From the NCBI RefSeq assembly GCF_000003605.2, contig NW_003147955.1, forward strand, positions 1 to 23,712: a DNA stretch of 23,712 nucleotides. Reading direction: 5' to 3'. The DNA comes from Saccoglossus kowalevskii. Taxonomy: Eukaryota > Hemichordata > Enteropneusta > Harrimaniidae. A program made the position numbers and the translations under genes. The notes beneath the pieces are model-generated. The model did no database searches. It was not told the origin of the DNA and worked only from the letters and a program-made list of their open reading frames with translations. Positions 19,051 through 23,712 of the stretch are shown in pieces. The number at the start of each line of letters is the position of its first letter. The stretch's first letter is position 1.

Positions 19051-19905
19051 TGTCATTTTCATAGCAGACATTGCCCAGGAACAAATCCAATTATTTTGAA
19101 ATTAATTTCTAGATTTATTATTCGTGGTATTTAAACCCAAATTCTGTACTAACGTACACATTTCATAGATCACAAACTAACAGTAACTTCAGAATTCTAT
19201 CCCTTTCAGTTTCCCAACCCTTTTCCAAAAAGCTCAAATAAGAAAGTATACATCTCTTTCACAAAATTTTATAAAAAATGTATACCTATTTACAAACTAA
19301 ATTTGTCATATATTGGTATAATGTGTTATGTCACATCAAACTGTTTTGTTGGTTTCCTTTGATTAACAAATACTGACTGTAGAGAGTTCAGACTGAAAAC
19401 GAACAGCTCAAGAAACCAAAAAACAAAACCAAAATGACCCTCAATCTATGAAACACTCCAATTATTATCTTAACACTATATTCCTATATTTCAAAGAGAT
19501 GCACCCCAATCTACCCTATCTGCCCAGATTTGGCTCAACCACATGACGTAGTTTGAGGATTGCAAACGAGAGGGAGGGTTCTTGTAATTGTATATTTTAT
19601 TTTTGAGAATAGTGTAAATATGTTAACGTTATTTGTAACAATGAAGCCCCGCACGAGCTATGAAATCGTATAATTATTATTTCTTGTGAATCGTACAAGC
19701 TCACCTCTCTTTACCGTGAATATTGAAATTAAACAAAGATCCACGAGGCAAGTTTAGTTGTACCGATCAGACGGTGTGCATTCCGCAGTTACTTGCAATG
19801 AATATTTGTTGAATTCAACGTACGAATGAGACATGTGCATATCAGTAAGCAACGGAACAGAGTTATGCTCAGATAAATGCAAATTTTGTAAAATTATCGT
19901 CAATC
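19051..19905. repeat. Spacer 19, full length
   Basis: No gene is seen. It is the AAAATTTTATAAAAAATG type but with the short GTTTTGTTGG tract, and it shares GAAAACGAACAGC with spacer 4. The CpG palindrome is lost (GAAGCCCCGCACGAGC at about 19643), as in spacer 22. Confidence 0.9.
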
Positions 19906-19987
19906 TGGCAGCGGTGGGATTCGAACCCACGCCATCGAAATTACTGGTGCCTAAAACCAGCGCCTTAGACCGCTCGGCCACGCTACC
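19906..19987 (-). tRNA. tRNA-Leu-TAG: tRNA-Leu(UAG) copy 20, variable-arm change
   Basis: The single change is C to A at the base of the variable-arm stem (CAT/ATG becomes AAT/ATG), costing one pair. The promoter boxes are consensus, and the TTTT stop is at 19890-19893. It is probably functional, though the leucine variable arm matters for recognition in some organisms. Confidence 0.94.
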
Positions 19988-20430
19988 TGACATTTTCGTA
20001 GCAGACATTGCCCAGGAACAAATCCAATTATTTTGAAATTAATTTCTAGATTTATTATTCGTGGTATTTAAACCCAAATTCTGTACTAACGTACACATTT
20101 CATAGATCACAAACTAACAGTAACTTCAGAATTCTATCCCTTTCAGTTTCCCAACCCTTTTCCAAAAAGCTCAAATAAGAAAGTATACATCCCTTTCACA
20201 AAATTTTATAAAAAATGTATACCTATTTACAAACTAAATTTGTCATATATTGGTATAATGTGTTATGTCACATCAAACTGTTTTTTTTGGGGGGGGGGTT
20301 TCCTTTCATTAGCAAATACTGACTGTAGAGAGTTCAGACTGAAAACGCAAGGCTCAAGAAACCAAAAAACAAAACCAAAATGACCCTCAATCTATGAAAC
20401 ACTCCAATTATTATCTTAAAACTATATTCC

Positions 20431-20551
20431 TATATTTCAAAGAGATGCACCCCAATCTACCCTATCTGCCCAGATTTGGCTCAACGACATGACGTAGTTT
20501 GAGGCTTGCAAACGAGAGGGAGGGTTCTTGTAATTGTATTTTTTATTTTTT
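20431..20551 (+). other. Speculative polymerase-III-like signal set on the plus strand of the spacer
   Basis: On the strand opposite the tRNAs, TATATTT (20431-20437) lies 40 bp before an A-box-like TGGCTCAACGA (20477-20487). GGTTC, the first half of a B box (20523-20527), lies at about the A-to-B distance of a tRNA gene. Two T6 runs (20539-20544 and 20546-20551) follow. The set is kept in almost every full unit and absent from the short units. The B-box second half (GANTCC) is missing, and no tRNA fold is evident. It may be a decayed tRNA relic or coincidence. Confidence 0.15.
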
Positions 20552-20587
20552 GAGAATCGTGTAAATATGTTAACGTTATTTGTGGCA

Positions 20588-20601
20588 ATGATGCCTCGCG
20601 C
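20588..20601. repeat. CpG-rich palindrome CTCGCGCGAG, one per unit
   Basis: A perfect 10-bp palindrome with three CpG steps lies in otherwise AT-rich sequence about 250 bp from the next tRNA 3' end. It is present in nearly all units (first at 39-48) but changed to CCCGCACGAG in spacers 19, 22 and 23. It may bind a protein or be a methylation site; no function is recognised. Confidence 0.45.
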
Positions 20602-20852
20602 GAGCTATGAAATCGTATAATTATTATTTCTTGTGAATCGTACAAGCTCACCTCTCTTTACCGCGAATATTGAAATTAAACAAAGATCCACGAGGCAAGT
20701 TTGGTTGTACCGATCAGACGGTGTGCATTCCGCAGTTACTTGCAATGAATATTTGTTGAATTCAACGTACTAATGAGCCATGTGCATATCAGTTAACAAC
20801 GGAACAGAGTTATGCTCAGATAAATTCAAATTTCGTAAAATTATCGTCAGTC

Positions 20853-20934
20853 TGGCAGCGGTGGGATTCGAACCCACGCCATCGAAATGACTGGTGCCTA
20901 AAACCAGCGCCTTAGACCGCTCGGCCACGCTACC
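20853..20934 (-). tRNA. tRNA-Leu-TAG: tRNA-Leu(UAG) copy 21, consensus sequence
   Basis: This copy is identical to the consensus over 82 nt, with the TTTT stop at 20837-20840. Its flanks resemble copies 19 and 22 (CTGTCATTTTCG; octamer changed to ATTCAAAT), but the A42 change is absent. It is predicted to be functional. Confidence 0.97.
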
Positions 20935-21796
20935 TGTCATTTTCGTAGCAGACATTGCCCAGGAACAAATCCAATTATTTTGAAATTAATTTCTAGATTT
21001 ATTATTCGTGGTATTTAAACCCAAATTCTGTACTAACGTACACATTTCATAGATCACAAACTAACAGTAACTTCAGAGTTCTATTCCTTTTAGTTTCCCA
21101 ACCCTTTTCCTAAAAGCTCAAATAAGAAAGTATACATCCCTTTCACAAAATTTTATAAAAAATGTATACCTATTTACAAACTAAATTTGTCATATATTGG
21201 TATAATGTGTTATGTCACATCAAACTGGTTTTTTTTTGGTTTCCTTTCATTAGCAAATACTGACTGTAGAGAGTTCAGACTGAAAACGCAAGGCTCAAGA
21301 AACCAAAAAAAACAAACCAAAATGACCCTCAATCTATGAAAACACTCCAATTATTATCTTTAACACTATATTCTTATATTTCAAAGAGATGCACCCCAAT
21401 CTACCCTATCTGCCCAGATTTGGCTCAACGACATGACGTAGTTTGAGGCTTGCAAACGAGAGGGAGGGTTCTTGTAATTGTATTTTTTATTTGTTGAGAA
21501 TCGTGTAAATATGTTAACGTTATTTGTGGCAATGATGCCTCGCGCGAGCTATGAAATCGTATAATTATTATTTCTTGTGAATCGTACAAGCTCACCTCTC
21601 TTTACCGCGAATATTGAAATTAAACAAAGATCCACGAGGCAAGTTTGGTTGTACCGATCAGACGGTGTGCATTCCGCAGTTACTTGCAATGAATATTTGT
21701 TGAATTCAACGTACTAATGAGCCATGTGCATATCAGTTAACAACGGAACAGAGTTATGCTCAGATAAATTCAAATTTCGTAAAATTATCGTCAGTC
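20935..21796. repeat. Spacer 21, full length, with small indels
   Basis: No gene is seen. It has irregular homopolymer changes at 21077-21115 (AGAGTTCTATTCCTTTTAG) and 21302-21362 (AACCAAAAAAAACAAACC, GAAAACACTCC, TCTTTAACAC). From about 21450 it matches 18620 onward. Confidence 0.9.
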
Positions 21797-22250
21797 TGGC
21801 AGCGGTGGGATTCGAACCCACGCCATCGAAATGACAGGTGCCTAAAACCAGCGCCTTAGACCGCTCGGCCACGCTACCTGTCATTTTCATAGCAGACATT
21901 GCCCAGGAACAAATCCAATTATTTTGAAATTAATTTCTAGATTTATTATTCGTGGTATTTAAACCCAAATTCTGTACTAACGTACACATTTCATAGATCA
22001 CAAACTAACAGTAACTTCAGAATTCTATCCCTTTCAGTTTCCCAACCCTTTTCCAAAAAGCTCAAATAAGAAAGTATACATCCCTTTCACAAAATTTTAT
22101 AAAAAATGTATACCTATTTACAAACTAAATTTGTCATATATTGGTATAATGTGTTATGTCACATCAAACTGTTTTGTTGGTTTCCTTTGATTAACAAATA
22201 CTGACTGTAGAGAGTTCAGACTGAAAACGCAAGGCTCAAGAAACCAAAAA
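21450..22250. repeat. Duplicate of about 18620-19420 (offset 2828)
   Basis: Both segments share TATTTGTTGAG, GTGGCAATG, GTTTGGTTGTACC, ACTAATGAGCC, CAGTTAACAAC, AAATTCAAAT, the A42-to-T tRNA and its 5' flank. Similarity continues less perfectly to GAAGCCCCGCACGAGC at 19643 and 22471. The boundaries are approximate. Confidence 0.8.
21797..21878 (-). tRNA. tRNA-Leu-TAG: tRNA-Leu(UAG) copy 22, anticodon-stem mismatch
   Basis: A42 to T gives a T28-T42 mismatch; the sequence is identical to copy 19, including the variant 5' flank CTGTCATTTTCATAGC. The TTTT stop is at 21781-21784. It is part of a duplication at an offset of 2828 (three units). Confidence 0.93.
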
Positions 22251-22734
22251 ACAAAACCAAAATGACCCTCAATCTATGAAACACTCCAATTATTATCTTA
22301 ACACTATATTCCTATATTTCAAAGAGATGCACCCCAATCTACCCTATCTGCCCAGATTTGGCTCAACGACATGACGTAGTTTGAGGCTTGCAAACGAGAG
22401 GGAGGGTTCTTGTATTTGTATTTTTTATTTTTTGAGAATCGTGTAAATATGTTAACGTTATTTGTAACAATGAAGCCCCGCACGAGCTATGAAATCGTAT
22501 AATTATTATTTCTTGTGAATCGTACAAGCTCACCTCTCTTTACCGTGAATATTGAAATTAAACAAAGATCCACGAGGCAAGTTTAGTTGTACCGATCAGA
22601 CGGTGTGCATTCCGCAGTTACTTACAATGAATATTTGTTGAATTCAACGTACGAATGAGACATGTGCATATCAGTAAACAACGGAACAGTGTTATGCTCA
22701 CATAAATGCAAATTTTGTAAAATTATCGTCAATC
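21879..22734. repeat. Spacer 22, full length
   Basis: No gene is seen. It has the left half of spacer 19 type, the short GTTTTGTTGG tract and the lost CpG palindrome (GAAGCCCCGCACGAGC). The right end has CAGTGTTATGCTCACATAAATG, shared only with the end of spacer 23. Confidence 0.9.
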
Positions 22735-22816
22735 TGGCAGCGGTGGGATTCTAACCCACGCCATCGAAATGACTGGTGCCTAAAACCAGCGCCTTAGACC
22801 GCTCGGCCACGCTACC
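22735..22816 (-). tRNA. tRNA-Leu-TAG: tRNA-Leu(UAG) copy 23, B-box C56 to A change
   Basis: The T loop is TTAGAAT and the B box GGTTAGAATCC; everything else is consensus. C56 is invariant in tRNAs (pairs with G19) and central to TFIIIC binding, so this copy is probably silent. The TTTT stop is at 22719-22722. Copy 24 shares the change. Confidence 0.9.
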
Positions 22817-23671
22817 TGACATTTTCGTAGCAGACATTGCCCATGAACAAATCCAATTATTTTGAAATTAATTTCTAGATTTATTATTCGTGGTATTTAA
22901 ACCCAAATTCTGTACTAACGTTACACATTTCATAGTCACAAACTAACAGTAATTTCAGAATTCTATTCCTTTCAGTTCCCAACCCTTTTCAAAAAGCTCA
23001 AATAAGGGAAATATACATCCCTTTCACAACATTTGTAAACATTGTATACCTATTTATAAACTAAATTTGTCATATATTGGTATAATGTGTTATGTCACAT
23101 CAAACTGTTTTGTTGGTTTCCTTTGATTAACAAATACTGACTGTGGAGAGTTCAGACTGAAAACGCAAGGCTCAAGAAACCAAAAAAACAAACCCAAAAT
23201 GACCCTCAATCTATGAAACACTCCAATTATTATCTTAAAACTATATTCCTATATTTCAAAGAGATGCACCCCAATCTACCCTATCTGCCCAGATTTGGCT
23301 CAACGACATGACGTAGTTTGAGGCTTGCAAACGAGAGGGAGGGTTCTTGTAATTGTATTTTTTATTTTTTGAGAATCGTGTAAATATGTTAACGTTATTT
23401 GTAACAATGATGCCCCGCACGAGCTATGAAATCGTATAATTATTATTTCTTGTGAATCGTACAAGCTCACCTCTCTTTACCGTGAATATTGAAATTAAAC
23501 AAAGATCCACGAGGCAAGTTTAGTTGTACCGATCAGACGGTGTGCATTCCGCAGTTACTTACAATGAATATTTGTTGAATTCAACGTACGAATGAGACAT
23601 GTGCATATCAGTAAACAACGGAACAGTGTTATGCTCACATAAATGCAAATTTTGTAAAATTATCGTCAATC
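22817..23671. repeat. Spacer 23, full length, clustered indels
   Basis: No gene is seen. One-base gains and losses cluster between about 22919 and 23040 (ACGTTACACATTTC, CATAGTCACAAAC, TCAGTTCCCAACC, TTTTCAAAAAGC, AATAAGGGAAATATAC, AACATTTGTAAAC). The right half matches spacer 22 with ATGATGCCCCGCACGAGC. Confidence 0.9.
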
Positions 23672-23712
23672 TGGCAGCGGTGGGATTCTAACCCACGCCA
23701 TCGAAATGACTG
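23672..23712 (-). tRNA. tRNA-Leu-TAG: tRNA-Leu(UAG) copy 24, 3' part only, cut by window edge
   Basis: Only the last 41 nt (variable arm, T arm, 3' acceptor strand) lie in the window. The T loop has C56 to A as in copy 23. The TTTT stop is at 23656-23659. The 5' half, including the anticodon, lies beyond the right edge. Confidence 0.9.

Larger units (their letters stand above)
19988..20852. repeat. Spacer 20, full length, T8G10 tract
   Basis: No gene is seen. T8 at 20281-20288 is followed by G10 at 20289-20298, the longest G run in the window. The right end has GGTTGTACCGATC and AACGTACTAATGAGCC variants shared with the flanks of copies 19 and 22. Confidence 0.9.
1..23712 (-). repeat. Tandem array of ~937-947-bp units, each with one tRNA-Leu(UAG) gene
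   Basis: The whole window is built from one repeated unit. The tRNA 3' ends fall at 1338, 2115, 3057, 4001, 4942, 5718, 6658, 7595, 8532, 9469, 10407, 11344, 12285, 14261, 15200, 16137, 17075, 18031, 18969, 19906, 20853, 21797, 22735 and 23672. Most spacings are 937-947 bp; exceptions are 777 and 776 (internal deletion), 956 (before copy 18) and 1976 (extra tRNA-less material). In plus-strand order after each tRNA 5' end a typical spacer holds: a 12-bp palindrome, an inverted repeat around GTAC, a pyrimidine tract, a GTATACAT inverted repeat, a variable T/G tract, a polymerase-III-like signal set, a CpG palindrome, an EcoRI-centred palindrome, an octamer ATGCAAAT and the TTTT stop of the next tRNA. 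The array runs off both edges, so its true size is unknown. Confidence 0.97.

Noticed and set aside
1-23712. CRISPR-like direct repeat array
   Set aside because: The repeat is ~937 bp with internal tRNA genes, not short repeats with unique spacers, and there are no cas genes; the promoter signals are eukaryotic.
1-23712. tRNA-derived SINE family
   Set aside because: Copies are in fixed-period tandem order without target-site duplications or A-rich tails, and the tRNA part is nearly intact, unlike dispersed SINE heads.

Overview
This window is one continuous tandem array of a eukaryotic nuclear tRNA gene, tRNA-Leu with anticodon UAG (reads CUA codons). It holds 23 complete copies and one copy cut by the right edge. 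All are on the minus strand, and most sit one per repeat unit of about 937-947 bp. No protein-coding gene can be supported. The coding potential is limited to short open stretches of 61-84 codons that recur with the repeat; many are simply a translation through the tRNA itself.

The tRNA identifies the domain of life. It is an 82-nt class II tRNA with internal promoter boxes matching the RNA polymerase III A box (TGGCCGAGCGG) and B box (GGTTCGAATCC). It has no encoded CCA and no intron, and a TTTT polymerase III stop lies 13-16 nt past the 3' end. Apart from the anticodon stem and variable arm, it closely resembles the tRNA-Leu(UAG) genes of animals as I remember them. AT-rich spacers and a long tandem tDNA array fit an animal, probably an invertebrate, but I cannot name the species.

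Layout: positions 1-1337 hold a unit that lost its tRNA by deletion, then a 225-bp subrepeat array carrying three 6-bp stubs of the tRNA 3' end, leading into tRNA copy 1. Copies 2-13 (2115-12366) are regular units, except a 776-bp unit before copy 6 (5718); the unit before copy 2 is short in the same way (777 bp). Positions 12925-14750 repeat the left end of the window, including the tRNA-less junction, the 225-bp subarray and the same damaged tRNA. Copies 15-24 (15200 to the right edge) are regular again. Spacers are mosaics of a few sequence types, indicating repeated unequal exchange and gene conversion.

Nine copies (2, 3, 4, 5, 6, 7, 15, 18, 21) have the identical consensus sequence. The other fifteen, counting the partial one, carry one or more changes. 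Several hit bases that are nearly invariant in tRNAs or essential in the B box. The array is therefore a mixture of probably working genes and probable pseudogenes, partly a tRNA gene cluster and partly a satellite. Every copy retains its anticodon loop wherever it is visible. A weak polymerase-III-like signal set on the opposite strand of the spacer is noted as speculative.
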